The notes: a model not told the origin generated them from the letters alone. A stretch of DNA of 44,736 bases from Paraburkholderia madseniana (GCF_009690905.1 NZ_VOSW01000076.1:1-44736), one strand, 5' to 3'; positions 9,669 to 19,217 are shown, counted from the first letter of the stretch. Program-made: numbers and translations.

Positions 9669-10283
9669 ATGCCCAACTTCCTGTTGTTCCTCGCAACCTC
9701 GATCGCTATCACGATGGCGCCCGGCCCCGACAATCTGCAAGTGCTCGCGCGTGGCATCTCACAAGGCCGCGCGGCGGGACTCGTCGCCGCGCTCGGCTTT
9801 GCCGCCGGCATCACGTTTCACACCACGTTGGCCGCGCTTGGCGTGGCCGCGTTGCTGCGTTCGTCGCCGGTTGCGTTTGAAGTGATCAAGCTGGCCGGCG
9901 CCGCCTATCTGATCTGGATCGGCATCAAGGCGTTGCGCAGCCAGGGCCTCGCCACAGCGCACGAGCGCGCGCCGCAACCGTTGAACGCGGTGTTTCGCCA
10001 GAGCGTGCTCGGCAATCTGCTGAATCCGAAGGTGACGCTGTTCTTCGTCGTGTTCCTGCCGCAATTCGTGCAGCCGCGCGGCACGCAAAGCGTCACGGTG
10101 CAGATGCTCGAACTCGGCGTGTTGTTCATGTTGCAGACCGTGGTGGTGTTTTCGCTGTTCGGCGTGTGTGCGGGGATGATCGGCGGCTGGCTGAAGCGCC
10201 GGCCGCGCGTGGGCGTGTGGCTTGATCGGCTTGCTGGTGCGACGTTCATCGCGATTGGGATTCGCGTTGCCTTGCGTGATTGA
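9669..10283 (+). CDS. LysE/RhtB-family amino-acid exporter
   Basis: Inner-membrane translocator of the LysE superfamily, which exports amino acids or their derivatives; the substrate cannot be assigned. The protein is 204 residues with about six hydrophobic helices. The family N-terminal signature is MAPGPDNLQVLARGISQGRA, and LGNLLNPKVTLFFVVFLPQF is the conserved central segment. An AGGTAAGAAAAG tract precedes the ATG. It lies between apt and a Nudix-like gene with short gaps (46 and 67 bases), possibly in one transcript. Confidence 0.93.
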   Translation: MPNFLLFLATSIAITMAPGPDNLQVLARGISQGRAAGLVAALGFAAGITFHTTLAALGVAALLRSSPVAFEVIKLAGAAYLIWIGIKALRSQGLATAHERAPQPLNAVFRQSVLGNLLNPKVTLFFVVFLPQFVQPRGTQSVTVQMLELGVLFMLQTVVVFSLFGVCAGMIGGWLKRRPRVGVWLDRLAGATFIAIGIRVALRD

Positions 10284-10350
10284 CGCGATTGAAGCTGCTG
10301 CCCCGGCTGACACCAACCGAACGCGGCAGAAGACCAGTTTGGAGCTTTGA

Positions 10351-11199
10351 ATGACTTTGCCTTGCATCACCGCCGCGCGCCACTTCGACATAGACGCGCA
10401 TCTGCCGTTCTGGATCGACGCCGAGCAGGTCGGCTGGATTCGCTCGACCGATGTTCCGTTGCTCGCGCGCTGGCCCGATGTGTTTGAAATCGACAGTACG
10501 CGCGTCACGCTCGCACCTGTGTTCAATACCGTCGATCTGCGCAGCGCAGCGCTCGGTTCCGTGATCGGTGCACTTGCCGCCGATGGCCGCATTCCCGGCT
10601 GGCGCAACGAGACTTACGCGATTCGCAATGCGTTCGATGCGCCGCCGCTCGCCTACATCGAACGCGCGGCGTCGCGCTTCTTCGGCACGATGACCTACGC
10701 GGTGCATCTGAACGGCGTCGTAGAATACGCGGATGGCGCCCCGCAATTGTGGATCGCGCGCCGCAGCGACACCAAGGCCACCGACCCAGGCATGCTCGAC
10801 AATGTCGTCGCTGGCGGGATCGGCTGGGGCTTCGGCATCGAGGCGACGATCATCAAGGAATGCTGGGAAGAAGCTGGCATTCCCGAGGAGATCGCCGCGC
10901 GCGCCACGGCCGGGCGCACCGCGCATGTGCTGCAATCGTTGCCGGAAGGCACGCAGGCCGAACAGATTTTTATCTACGACCTGGCGCTGCCGGCCGATTT
11001 CGCGCCGCGCAATCAAGATGGCGAAGTGGGCGAACACCGGCTCGCGCGCATCGACGAAGTGGCGCGCTGGATCGAAGAAGGCGCGATGACCGTGGATGCG
11101 AGTCTCGCCACGCTGGATTGCCTGCTGCGCCGCCGCTGGATCGATGAAGACGCGTGTCCGGGCATCGAGACGCTGTTCGCGCCACCGGTGCTTGCGTAA
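10351..11199 (+). CDS. DUF4743/Nudix-domain protein (thiamin pyrophosphokinase-like N-terminal region of Tnr3)
   Basis: Predicted cytosolic Nudix hydrolase resembling the Nudix part of fungal Tnr3, with an N-terminal DUF4743 domain (about 1-120) and a C-terminal Nudix fold (about 120-275). The protein is 282 residues. The Nudix box is readable as GGIGWGFGIEATIIKECWEE followed by AGI. The catalytic EExxxEE-type glutamates are kept, but the first conserved Glu of the consensus box is replaced by Phe, which also seems common in this subfamily. For relatives, removal of phosphate from oxidised thiamin diphosphate has been described; applying that here is inference. Confidence 0.85.
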   Translation: MTLPCITAARHFDIDAHLPFWIDAEQVGWIRSTDVPLLARWPDVFEIDSTRVTLAPVFNTVDLRSAALGSVIGALAADGRIPGWRNETYAIRNAFDAPPLAYIERAASRFFGTMTYAVHLNGVVEYADGAPQLWIARRSDTKATDPGMLDNVVAGGIGWGFGIEATIIKECWEEAGIPEEIAARATAGRTAHVLQSLPEGTQAEQIFIYDLALPADFAPRNQDGEVGEHRLARIDEVARWIEEGAMTVDASLATLDCLLRRRWIDEDACPGIETLFAPPVLA

Positions 11200-11309
11200 G
11201 CGCTAGTTGGGCGCGGGTACGGCGGGCAAGCCAGGTCACGCTGTAGCACGCTGCATCGAATAAGACACACCGAACAAACCACGCACTGAAGAAGGGAGTC
11301 ACCCAGGTC

Positions 11310-12179
11310 ATGTCGACCGATCACAGCTTTATCCTCAAACTGTCGTGCGCCGACCGGCCCGGCATCGTCCACGCGGTTTCGGGCTTTCTGTTCGAACGTG
11401 GCAGCAATATTCTCGACTCCGCACAGTTCGGCGACAGCCGCACCGGCGAGTTCTTCATGCGTGTGCATTTCCAGCAGGTCGGTGGCGATCCGGGCCAGGA
11501 CGTGTTGCGTACGTCGTTCGCCACGCTCGCTGAGCAGTTCGGTATGCGCTGGGAATTGCACGATGCGTCGGTGAAGCCGCGCGTCATCATCATGGTGTCG
11601 AAGATCGGCCATTGCCTGAACGACCTGCTGTTCCGCTATCGCACCGGTCAATTGGGTATCGAGATTCCGGCGATCATCTCGAACCACAAGGAGTTCTATC
11701 AACTTGCGGCCAGCTACGACATCCCGTTCCATCACTTCCCGCTGATGGGCGGCACACCCGACGCGAAGGCCGCGCAGGAAGCGCGCGTCCTCGAAGTGAT
11801 CGACGAGCATCAAGCCGATCTGGTGGTGCTCGCGCGCTACATGCAGATTCTGTCGCCGCAACTGTGCGAATCGCTCGCCGGCCGCGCGATCAATATTCAC
11901 CATTCGTTCCTGCCGAGCTTCAAGGGTGCGAAGCCGTATTACCAGGCGTTTGACCGCGGTGTGAAGCTGATCGGTGCAACGGCTCACTACGTGACGACGG
12001 ATCTCGACGAAGGTCCGATCATCGAGCAGGGCGTGGAGCGTGTCGACCACAGCATGACGCCGGAGCAACTGACGGCGATCGGCCGCGACGTCGAATGCGT
12101 GACGCTTGCGCGCGCGGTGAAGTGGCACGTCGAGCATCGCGTCGTGTTGAACGGCAGCAAGACGGTGGTGTTTCGTTAA
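11310..12179 (+). CDS. purU: Formyltetrahydrofolate deformylase PurU
   Basis: Hydrolyses 10-formyl-THF to formate and THF, balancing one-carbon units and supplying formate for PurT. The protein is 289 residues. The N-terminal ACT domain (about 5-85, SCADRPGIVHAVSGFLFERG) is followed by a formyltransferase fold with the catalytic segment NIHHSFLPSFKGAKPY and the Asp in TTDLDEGPIIEQ. A GAAGGGAG tract precedes the ATG. It ends at a large hairpin shared with the convergent PepSY gene. Confidence 0.96.
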   Translation: MSTDHSFILKLSCADRPGIVHAVSGFLFERGSNILDSAQFGDSRTGEFFMRVHFQQVGGDPGQDVLRTSFATLAEQFGMRWELHDASVKPRVIIMVSKIGHCLNDLLFRYRTGQLGIEIPAIISNHKEFYQLAASYDIPFHHFPLMGGTPDAKAAQEARVLEVIDEHQADLVVLARYMQILSPQLCESLAGRAINIHHSFLPSFKGAKPYYQAFDRGVKLIGATAHYVTTDLDEGPIIEQGVERVDHSMTPEQLTAIGRDVECVTLARAVKWHVEHRVVLNGSKTVVFR

Positions 12180-12192
12180 GCGTAGTTAATGC

Positions 12193-12240
12193 GCTTGCAG
12201 TGGGGCGGCCAAACCGTGGCCGCATCACCCCGCTGCAAGC
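12193..12240. terminator. Long hairpin between convergent purU and PepSY genes
   Basis: GCTTGCAG (12193-12200) pairs with CTGCAAGC (12233-12240). Inside it GCGGCCA pairs with TGGCCGC around an AACCG loop, with a partial GGG/CCC step between. There is no strong T-run, so it is probably a bidirectional but imperfect terminator for the two convergent genes. Confidence 0.5.
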
Positions 12241-12274
12241 TTGCGCCGAATGAGTCGGGCGCGCCCTCTTCAGA

Positions 12275-13510
12275 TCAGGGCTGCATTGCGGTGCCACCCG
12301 CATCCCGCGCGTCCAGCGCGAGCCGAGCGTTTTGTGCCGAACGGCGGCGCGCATTCAGTTTCTTTAGCCAGATCAGCAGTCCCGTTGCGCTCAGCACCGC
12401 GACCGCAATCCCCACCGCGCTAATCAGAATCCGCCCGCCGAGACCGAGAATGCGTCCCGAGTGCAGCGGGAATTGCACCTGCATGAAGATGTCGCCCGCC
12501 GTGCCCTTGCCGGGGATCTGCGCGCCGAGCAGTTTGCCGGTGGCCGCGTCCCAATACATCCACGGATTGCCGAGGCCGATGTCGCCGTGATCGTCGCCGC
12601 TTGCGTAGAAGCCGACGCCGTAGGCGTGCAGGAATTCCGCGTAGTAGACGCCGCCAGGTGGCACCTTCAGGTTCTGCGCCTTACCGGCTTGCTCGGCTAG
12701 TTGCACGATGCGCTCGCGGCTCAGTACCTGGTCGCCTGGCTGCGGCGCACGCAGAATTTCCGGGTTGTTGATCGGATCCGGCGTGAGCTTTGAGACTAGC
12801 GACACGACTGGCCGAACCACGGGCCCGGCGAGATTCATCGATACGGACGTTAGCGCGACGATCACCAGCAAGCCCCAGATCCACACGCCGCCCGAGCGAT
12901 GCAGATCGAAGGTGAGCGCATAGCCGCCGCGCCCGAGACGAAATGCGAACGACTTGCGCCATGCCTTGAGGCTCGGAAACGATAGCCAAAGGGCGACCAC
13001 GCTGTCGAACAGCCACACGATCCCAACGATGCCCATTAGCCACGTGCCGATATCGACGCCGCCGGTGAACGGCAATTGCAGCGTGTAGTGCAGCTTGTAG
13101 ATGAACGGAATCAGATTGAGCCGCGCGAGTGAAACGGCGCCCCACTCGCGCCGCCCCTGGATGTCGCCGGTGGCGGGGTCGACGGCAATCTGGTTGAAGT
13201 CGAGCGGGTAGGGCTGCTTCGTCGCGGGGTCGGTGCGCGGCAGCACCATCATCTGCAGCGTGTGGCCGGGTTCAGCGTCGAGCGGCAGATACGTCACCTG
13301 CAGGCGCGGATCGGCCGCTTCGACGCGGCGGGCCAACTCGAGTCCCAGTAGCGCCGGGCCGGCGGTGCGCGCTTTGAAGAACGACGGGTTCAGCGCCGCA
13401 TCGAGTTCGTGATCCCACTCGATGATCGCGCCGGTCAGGCCGGCGACGAACAGAAACAGCGCAATGGCGACACCGAACCAGCGGTGCAGGCGGACGAGTT
13501 GCCGCCTCAT
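12275..13510 (-). CDS. PepSY-associated TM-domain membrane protein
   Basis: Inner-membrane protein of the PepSY_TM family, often linked to iron-siderophore reduction or uptake. The protein is 411 residues. The first helix carries the family start LVRLHRWFGVAIALFLFVAGLTGAI, with further helices near residues 145-170, 205-230 and 365-390, and a periplasmic PepSY-like segment between. His residues in LHRWF, YKLHYTL and FDLHRSGG are where haem or metal ligands lie in the family. A Fur-like box 55-75 bases upstream supports an iron role. Its exact biochemical activity is unknown. Confidence 0.88.
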   Translation of the reverse strand: MRRQLVRLHRWFGVAIALFLFVAGLTGAIIEWDHELDAALNPSFFKARTAGPALLGLELARRVEAADPRLQVTYLPLDAEPGHTLQMMVLPRTDPATKQPYPLDFNQIAVDPATGDIQGRREWGAVSLARLNLIPFIYKLHYTLQLPFTGGVDIGTWLMGIVGIVWLFDSVVALWLSFPSLKAWRKSFAFRLGRGGYALTFDLHRSGGVWIWGLLVIVALTSVSMNLAGPVVRPVVSLVSKLTPDPINNPEILRAPQPGDQVLSRERIVQLAEQAGKAQNLKVPPGGVYYAEFLHAYGVGFYASGDDHGDIGLGNPWMYWDAATGKLLGAQIPGKGTAGDIFMQVQFPLHSGRILGLGGRILISAVGIAVAVLSATGLLIWLKKLNARRRSAQNARLALDARDAGGTAMQP

Positions 13511-13564
13511 GGGCGAGCCGGCGGAATGGAAAATGAGGGGAAACGGCGAATCACGGTGTCGAAA

Positions 13565-13586
13565 TGTAAATGGGAATTGTTCGCAT
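13565..13586 (-). promoter_or_regulatory. Fur-box-like operator upstream of the PepSY gene
   Basis: On plus the site reads ATGGGAATTGTTCGCAT, one strand of the frequent proteobacterial Fur-box form ATGAGAATTATTCGCAT with two differences. It lies 55-75 bases before the PepSY start codon, where it could block transcription under iron sufficiency. This is seen in sequence; regulation by Fur is inference. Confidence 0.55.
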
Positions 13587-13670
13587 CTTATGTGAAGCGA
13601 GTGGCCTGCCGCAAGTTTTTAGTAAGCGATTGGCGCCGCGTGGATCTGACCACCTGAACACCGTCGACGC

Positions 13671-13699
13671 AAAAAAAACGGCACCGAAGTGCCGCTTTT
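13671..13699 (-). terminator. Rho-independent terminator after the uvrA/AI-2E operon
   Basis: On minus CGGCAC-TTCG-GTGCCG (13694-13679) forms a stem capped by the stable UUCG tetraloop, followed by eight T (13678-13671). It is 40 bases after the AI-2E family stop and before the PepSY promoter. Confidence 0.9.
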
Positions 13700-13738
13700 C
13701 GCTCGTCCGCTAAGCCCGGATCGCAGTCTGGTTGACGC

Positions 13739-14824
13739 TCACACCAGCCGCAGATAAATCAATTCCCGCTTGATATACGCATAGAAGATCGGCGCCGCAA
13801 CCACGCCGGGGATGCCGAACGCGGCTTCCATCACGAGCATTGCGATCAGCAGTTCCCAGGCGCGCGCCTCGATCTGACCACCAACGATGCGCGCGTTCAG
13901 GAAGTACTCCAGCTTGTGGATCAGGATCAGGAATACCAACGACATGATCGCCGCCGGAAAGCTCACCGAGAGTGCCACCGCGACGATGATCGTGTTCGAA
14001 ATCAGATTGCCGATCACGGGCAGCAAGCCGACGATAAACGTCACCAGCACCAGCGTTTTGGAAAGCGGCAGCGTGTCGTGAAAGATCGGCAGGACCACCA
14101 GCAGAAAGATGCCGGTGAAGACCGCATTGATCGCGGAAATCTTCACCTGAGCAAATACGATGCGGCGGAAGGCGTCGGCGAAACGTGTCACGCGCGTGAC
14201 GAACGCTGTGGACAGCGGCAGCCGTTGCATATGCTTCTGCGCCCCGACCGCGATGATCGCGCCGATGATCATGCCGATCAGAATGTGCGTGAAGCCGCGC
14301 GCCGCGGTCTTACCGCTTTGCTGCAGCATGTTCGCATGCGTCTGCATCAGCTCGGCAGCCTTGGTCTTCATCTGGTCTGTATCGACCGGCAGATAGTTGG
14401 CGACGAATTGCGGAATCCGGCCGCGCGCCTGGTCGATCAACTGCATCGCCTGGTCGAGCAGTTTCTGCACGCTCGGCACGTCGCTCTCGAAATGTTCGAT
14501 GATGCCGAGCGTCAACCCCGTCAGTGCACCGACTATCACTGTCGAGAGGATCACCACCGCGAGCCAGCGCGCGCGCTGACTCGACATATGCCGTTCGATG
14601 CGCGGCGCGATGGTGTGCACGAGTTGAAACACGAGCAGCCCGGCCAGCAAGGCGCCGAGCAGCTTCAGTTCGATGATCGCCCACATTCCGATCAGCATCA
14701 GCACATAACTGCCGATTTCGACCGCCGACAGCTTCGGCAGGCTCATGTCGCTAGTCAGCCTGACCGGGCGTGGGCGGAGGTCCTGCACTTGCCCGTCGTC
14801 GCTCGCCTGATTCCGCTTGGCCAT
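13739..14824 (-). CDS. AI-2E family (PerM/TqsA-like) transporter
   Basis: Multi-spanning inner-membrane protein of the AI-2E exporter family. Members export autoinducer-2 or act as sodium/proton-type permeases, so the substrate here is open. The protein is 361 residues with about eight helices. The family stretch LVLVTFIVGLLPVIGNLISN is near residues 265-285, and a helical soluble segment occupies about 120-175. It starts 34 bases after uvrA on the same strand, so it is probably co-transcribed, and it is closed by a strong UUCG terminator. Confidence 0.9.
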   Translation of the reverse strand: MAKRNQASDDGQVQDLRPRPVRLTSDMSLPKLSAVEIGSYVLMLIGMWAIIELKLLGALLAGLLVFQLVHTIAPRIERHMSSQRARWLAVVILSTVIVGALTGLTLGIIEHFESDVPSVQKLLDQAMQLIDQARGRIPQFVANYLPVDTDQMKTKAAELMQTHANMLQQSGKTAARGFTHILIGMIIGAIIAVGAQKHMQRLPLSTAFVTRVTRFADAFRRIVFAQVKISAINAVFTGIFLLVVLPIFHDTLPLSKTLVLVTFIVGLLPVIGNLISNTIIVAVALSVSFPAAIMSLVFLILIHKLEYFLNARIVGGQIEARAWELLIAMLVMEAAFGIPGVVAAPIFYAYIKRELIYLRLV

Positions 14825-14858
14825 GGCTTATTCCGTCTCCAACCCGTGTTGTGCAGCG

Positions 14859-17732
14859 TTACTTTCTACTGGCAATGCGTTTCAGCAGAGGCGCCAGATA
14901 CTTACCGGTAAAACTTGCCTTCGACTTGGCAACCTGCTCCGGCGTGCCTTGCGCAATGATCTGACCGCCGCCGGCTCCGCCTTCGGGGCCGAGATCGATG
15001 ACCCAGTCGGCAGTTTTTATTACATCGAGATTATGCTCGATGATCACGACAGTATTACCCTGGTCTCGCAAACGATGAATGACTTCCAGCAGCAATGCGA
15101 TGTCGTGAAAGTGCAGACCGGTGGTCGGCTCGTCCAGGATGTATAGCGTGCGACCGGTGTCGCGCTTGCTCAGTTCCAACGAAAGTTTGACGCGCTGTGC
15201 CTCGCCGCCCGACAGGGTGGTGGCCGACTGGCCTAGCCGGATATAGCCGAGACCCACGTCTAGCAAGGTTTTCAGCTTGCGTGCCACGACCGGCACCGGC
15301 TTGAAGAACTCGTAGGCGTTCTCCACCGTCATGTCGAGGACTTCGCTGATGTTCTTGCCTTTGTATTGGACGTCCAGTGTTTCGCGGTTGTAGCGCTTGC
15401 CGTGACAGACGTCGCAGGGAACGTAGACGTCCGGCAGAAAGTGCATCTCCACCTTCAGCACGCCGTCGCCCTGGCAGGATTCGCAGCGGCCGCCCTTCAC
15501 GTTGAACGAGAAGCGGCCCGCTTCGTAGCCGCGTTCTTTCGCCGCAGGCACGCCCGAAAACAACTCGCGGATCGGCGTGAACAGGCCCGTGTAAGTGGCC
15601 GGATTCGAGCGCGGCGTGCGGCCGATCGGCGACTGGTCGACGTTGATGACCTTGTCGAAATGCTCCAGACCTTCGATCGACTCGTACGGCGCCGGCTCGG
15701 TGGACGAGCCATACAGGTGATGCGCGACCGCGTGATACAGCGTGTCGTTAATCAGCGTGGACTTGCCCGAACCCGACACGCCGGTCACACAGGTCAGCAG
15801 GCCGACCGGCAGATCGAGCGAGACGTGCTGCAGATTATTGCCGTACGCCTCGACGATGCGCAGACGGCGTTCGTCCGGTTCCTTGCGCTCGTCCGGGAAT
15901 TCGATGTTGCGGGCACCGGACATGTACTGCCCGGTCATCGAAGCCGCGTTCGCCTCGACCTGCTTGGGCGTGCCTTCGGCGATCACCATGCCGCCGTGCT
16001 CGCCCGCGCCAGGCCCCATGTCGACCACGTAGTCGGCCATGCGGATCATGTCTTCGTCGTGCTCGACGACGATCACCGAGTTGCCCAGGTCTCGCAAATG
16101 CTTGAGCGTGGCGATCAGCCGATCGTTGTCGCGCTGATGCAGACCGATCGACGGCTCGTCCAGCACGTACATCACGCCGGTCAAACCCGAACCGATCTGC
16201 GAGGCGAGGCGAATCCGCTGCGCTTCACCGCCCGACAGCGTTTCCGCGCTGCGTTCCAGCGACAGGTAGTCGAGCCCGACGTTATTCAGGAACATCAGGC
16301 GCGCGACGATTTCCTTGACGACCTTGTCAGCGATCTCGCGCTTTGAACCTTCGAGCCGCAGCGTCTGGAAATAGCCGAGCGCGTCGCGCAACGGCCAGCC
16401 GCTGATTTCGAAGATGCCGCGCGCGTCGCTGTTCGAGCCGATCCGCACGAAGCGGGCTTCCCGACGCAGCCGCGTGCCGGCGCAAGCGGGGCAGGGCTGG
16501 TTGTTCTGATACTTGGCGAGCTCTTCGCGCACCGCGACCGAATCGGTCTCGCGGTAACGCCGCTCCAGGTTCGGGATGATGCCTTCGAACACATGCTCGC
16601 GCACGGAAGTGCGGCCGCGTTCGTTGATGTACGAGAACGGAATCTCCTGCTTGCCCGAACCGAACAGCAGAATCTTGCGGACTTTCTCCGGCAGGTCTTC
16701 GACGGCCGTGTCGATGTCGAACTCGTAGAACGCCGCGAGACTTTGCAGCATCTGGAAGTAAAACTGGTTACGCCGGTCCCAGCCCTTCACCGCGCCCGCC
16801 GCCAGCGACAGCGACGGATGCGCGACAACCCGCTTCGGATCGAAGAAGGTGATCTGGCCGAGGCCGTCGCACTCCGGGCACGCACCCATCGGGTTGTTGA
16901 ACGAGAAGAGGCGTGGCTCCAGTTCTTGCAGCGAATACGAGCAGATCGGGCAGGCGAACTTCGAGCTGAACAGATGCTCCTTGTCCGTATCCATTTCCAG
17001 CGCGATCGCGCGGCCGTCGGCGAGACGCAGCGCCGTTTCGAACGATTCGGCGAGGCGCTGCTTCATATCGCCGCGCACTTTCAACCGGTCGACGACCACG
17101 TCGATCGTGTGCTTGTCGTTTTTTTTGAGCTTCGGCAGCGAGTCGACTTCATAGATCTTCGCGACGCCTTCGTTGGCCGTGCCGCCGCCCGAGCGGACGC
17201 GAAAACGGATGAAGCCCTGCGCCTGCATCTCTTCGAAAAGCTCGACGTGCTCGCCTTTGCGGTTCGCCACCACCGGCGCGAGGATCATCAGCTTGGTCTC
17301 TTCCGGCAGGGCGAGCGCCGCGTCGACCATCTGCGAGACGCTTTGCGCTTCCAGCGGAATTTCGTGGTCCGGACAGTACGGCGTGCCGACCCGTGCGAAC
17401 AATAGCCGCAGATAGTCGTGAATTTCGGTGACGGTGCCAACCGTGGAACGCGGATTGTGCGAGGTCGCCTTCTGTTCGATCGAGATCGCCGGCGACAGGC
17501 CTTCGATCAGATCGACGTCTGGCTTTTCCATCAATTGCAGGAACTGGCGGGCGTAGGCGGAGAGACTTTCGACGTAGCGCCGCTGTCCTTCCGCGTAGAG
17601 CGTGTCGAACGCCAGCGACGATTTACCCGAGCCGGATAGGCCCGTAATCACGACGAGCTTGTGACGTGGGAGGTCGAGATTGACGTTCTTCAGGTTGTGG
17701 GTGCGAGCCCCACGGATACGGATTTGTTCCAC
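14859..17732 (-). CDS. uvrA: Excinuclease ABC subunit UvrA
   Basis: DNA-damage-sensing ATPase of nucleotide excision repair; the dimer loads UvrB on distorted DNA. The protein is 957 residues. It has two ABC ATPase modules, the first Walker A GLSGSGKSS at residues 31-39 and the second GVSGSGKST in the C-terminal half. Signature motifs are LSGGEAQRI and LSGGEAQRV. Zinc-finger cysteines lie in CPICSYSLQ and CESCQGDGVLKVE/CDVCHGKRY. I searched the 283-base divergent gap upstream for an SOS-type CTGT-N8-ACAG box and did not find one. The uvrA-MFS-ssb arrangement is a conserved neighbourhood in this order. Confidence 0.98.
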   Translation of the reverse strand: MEQIRIRGARTHNLKNVNLDLPRHKLVVITGLSGSGKSSLAFDTLYAEGQRRYVESLSAYARQFLQLMEKPDVDLIEGLSPAISIEQKATSHNPRSTVGTVTEIHDYLRLLFARVGTPYCPDHEIPLEAQSVSQMVDAALALPEETKLMILAPVVANRKGEHVELFEEMQAQGFIRFRVRSGGGTANEGVAKIYEVDSLPKLKKNDKHTIDVVVDRLKVRGDMKQRLAESFETALRLADGRAIALEMDTDKEHLFSSKFACPICSYSLQELEPRLFSFNNPMGACPECDGLGQITFFDPKRVVAHPSLSLAAGAVKGWDRRNQFYFQMLQSLAAFYEFDIDTAVEDLPEKVRKILLFGSGKQEIPFSYINERGRTSVREHVFEGIIPNLERRYRETDSVAVREELAKYQNNQPCPACAGTRLRREARFVRIGSNSDARGIFEISGWPLRDALGYFQTLRLEGSKREIADKVVKEIVARLMFLNNVGLDYLSLERSAETLSGGEAQRIRLASQIGSGLTGVMYVLDEPSIGLHQRDNDRLIATLKHLRDLGNSVIVVEHDEDMIRMADYVVDMGPGAGEHGGMVIAEGTPKQVEANAASMTGQYMSGARNIEFPDERKEPDERRLRIVEAYGNNLQHVSLDLPVGLLTCVTGVSGSGKSTLINDTLYHAVAHHLYGSSTEPAPYESIEGLEHFDKVINVDQSPIGRTPRSNPATYTGLFTPIRELFSGVPAAKERGYEAGRFSFNVKGGRCESCQGDGVLKVEMHFLPDVYVPCDVCHGKRYNRETLDVQYKGKNISEVLDMTVENAYEFFKPVPVVARKLKTLLDVGLGYIRLGQSATTLSGGEAQRVKLSLELSKRDTGRTLYILDEPTTGLHFHDIALLLEVIHRLRDQGNTVVIIEHNLDVIKTADWVIDLGPEGGAGGGQIIAQGTPEQVAKSKASFTGKYLAPLLKRIASRK

Positions 17733-18015
17733 GCGTTATTCCAAGACTTGGCCCGTGACCTGGCGGAAAGAGGAGGAGGCTAAACCTGCTACTATAACGA
17801 CTTTTCAAGACCGCCGTTACGGCTTCCTGACAGCCCGAACAAGGTGCAAGGCAAGCTGTAAGGCTGCGGTCCAGCGCCGCGGGAAAGAGGTCTAACTGGG
17901 GCCCTTTTTCGCGAGTACAAGGCGCCGCGAGGCGCCGGACGAGCGTCTGGCAAGGCCGCCGGCCCGAATGCCGCGCCGTATGTTTGCCGCCCCGCTCATT
18001 CAAAGAACGTTCCCG

Positions 18016-19203
18016 ATGTCCAATCCGTCCGCAACATCCTCACGCATGAGCGCGCCTGAAATGCGCGCGACCGTGTCGCTCGCCGCCATCTTCGCGCTGC
18101 GCATGCTCGGTCTCTTCATGATCATGCCGGTGTTCTCGATCTACGCGAAGACCATCCCCGGCGGCGACAACGTGCTGCTGGTGGGGATCGCGCTGGGTGC
18201 GTACGGCGTGACGCAGTCGATGCTGTACATCTTCTATGGCTGGATCTCCGACAAGGTCGGCCGCAAACCGGTCATTGCGATCGGTCTCCTGATTTTCGCG
18301 CTTGGCAGCTTCGTCGCGGCGGGTGCGCACGACATGACGTGGATCATCGTCGGGCGGGTGATTCAGGGCATGGGCGCGGTGTCGTCCGCGGTGATCGCGT
18401 TTATCGCCGATCTCACCTCCGAAGAGCATCGCACCAAGGCGATGGCGATGGTCGGCGGCAGTATTGGCGTTTCGTTCGCGGTGGCGATCGTCGGTGCGCC
18501 GATCGTGTTCCAGTGGGTCGGCATGAGCGGCCTGTTCACGCTGGTCGGCATTTTCTCGATTCTGGCGATCGGCCTCGTGCTGTGGGTCGTGCCGGATGCG
18601 CCCAAGCCAGTGCATGTGCGCGCGCCGTTCGCCGAGGTGCTGCATAACGTCGAACTGCTGCGCCTGAACTTCGGCGTGCTCGTGCTGCACGCCACGCAAA
18701 CTGCGTTGTTCCTCGTCGTGCCGCGTATTCTCGAAGCCGGTGGCCTGCCGGTCGCGTCGCACTGGAAGGTGTATTTGCCGGTGATGGGCCTCTCATTCGT
18801 GATGATGGTCCCGGCGATCATCGCCGCCGAAAAACGCGGAAAAATGAAAATCGTGCTGCTTTCCGCGATCGGTCTTATCCTGATCGGACAGTTGTTGTTG
18901 GGCGTCGCACCGCATACGATTCTGACTGTGGCGGCGATCCTCTTTGTCTACTTTTTGGGCTTCAATATTCTTGAAGCGTCACAGCCTTCGCTGGTGTCGA
19001 AACTGGCGCCGGGAACCCGCAAGGGCGCGGCGGCGGGCGTGTACAACACCACGCAGTCGATCGGTCTTGCGCTGGGTGGGGTGGTCGGCGGCTGGCTGCT
19101 CAAGGCGGACGGTCAGAGCGCGGTGTTTTTTACTTGCTCGGGACTCGTCTTTTGCTGGCTTATAATCGCGGCAAATATGAAACAGCCGCCGCGCAAGGCG
19201 TAA
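18016..19203 (+). CDS. Major facilitator superfamily transporter (DHA1-type)
   Basis: Twelve-helix inner-membrane carrier of the drug:proton antiporter-1 type; the substrate is unknown. The protein is 395 residues from the chosen start. The family A-motif appears as GWISDKVGRKPVI after helix 2, and helix 4 has GRVIQGMGAVSSAVIAFIADL. The start at 18016 (MSNPSATSS) is preferred over 17968 because the extra 16 residues are basic and not hydrophobic, though the upstream RBS is weak. It sits divergent to uvrA and upstream of ssb. Confidence 0.9.
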   Translation: MSNPSATSSRMSAPEMRATVSLAAIFALRMLGLFMIMPVFSIYAKTIPGGDNVLLVGIALGAYGVTQSMLYIFYGWISDKVGRKPVIAIGLLIFALGSFVAAGAHDMTWIIVGRVIQGMGAVSSAVIAFIADLTSEEHRTKAMAMVGGSIGVSFAVAIVGAPIVFQWVGMSGLFTLVGIFSILAIGLVLWVVPDAPKPVHVRAPFAEVLHNVELLRLNFGVLVLHATQTALFLVVPRILEAGGLPVASHWKVYLPVMGLSFVMMVPAIIAAEKRGKMKIVLLSAIGLILIGQLLLGVAPHTILTVAAILFVYFLGFNILEASQPSLVSKLAPGTRKGAAAGVYNTTQSIGLALGGVVGGWLLKADGQSAVFFTCSGLVFCWLIIAANMKQPPRKA

Positions 19204-19217
19204 GAGCGCCCCCAACC

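Noticed and set aside
15366..16346. 326-codon plus-strand frame inside uvrA
   Set aside because: UvrA reads with all its motifs on minus; the plus frame has no recognisable domain or start signal.
17733..18015. Possible LexA/SOS box for uvrA
   Set aside because: Only a single CTGT-like half-site (near the TGACAG at about 17829) is present; no CTGT-N8-ACAG or similar palindrome was found.
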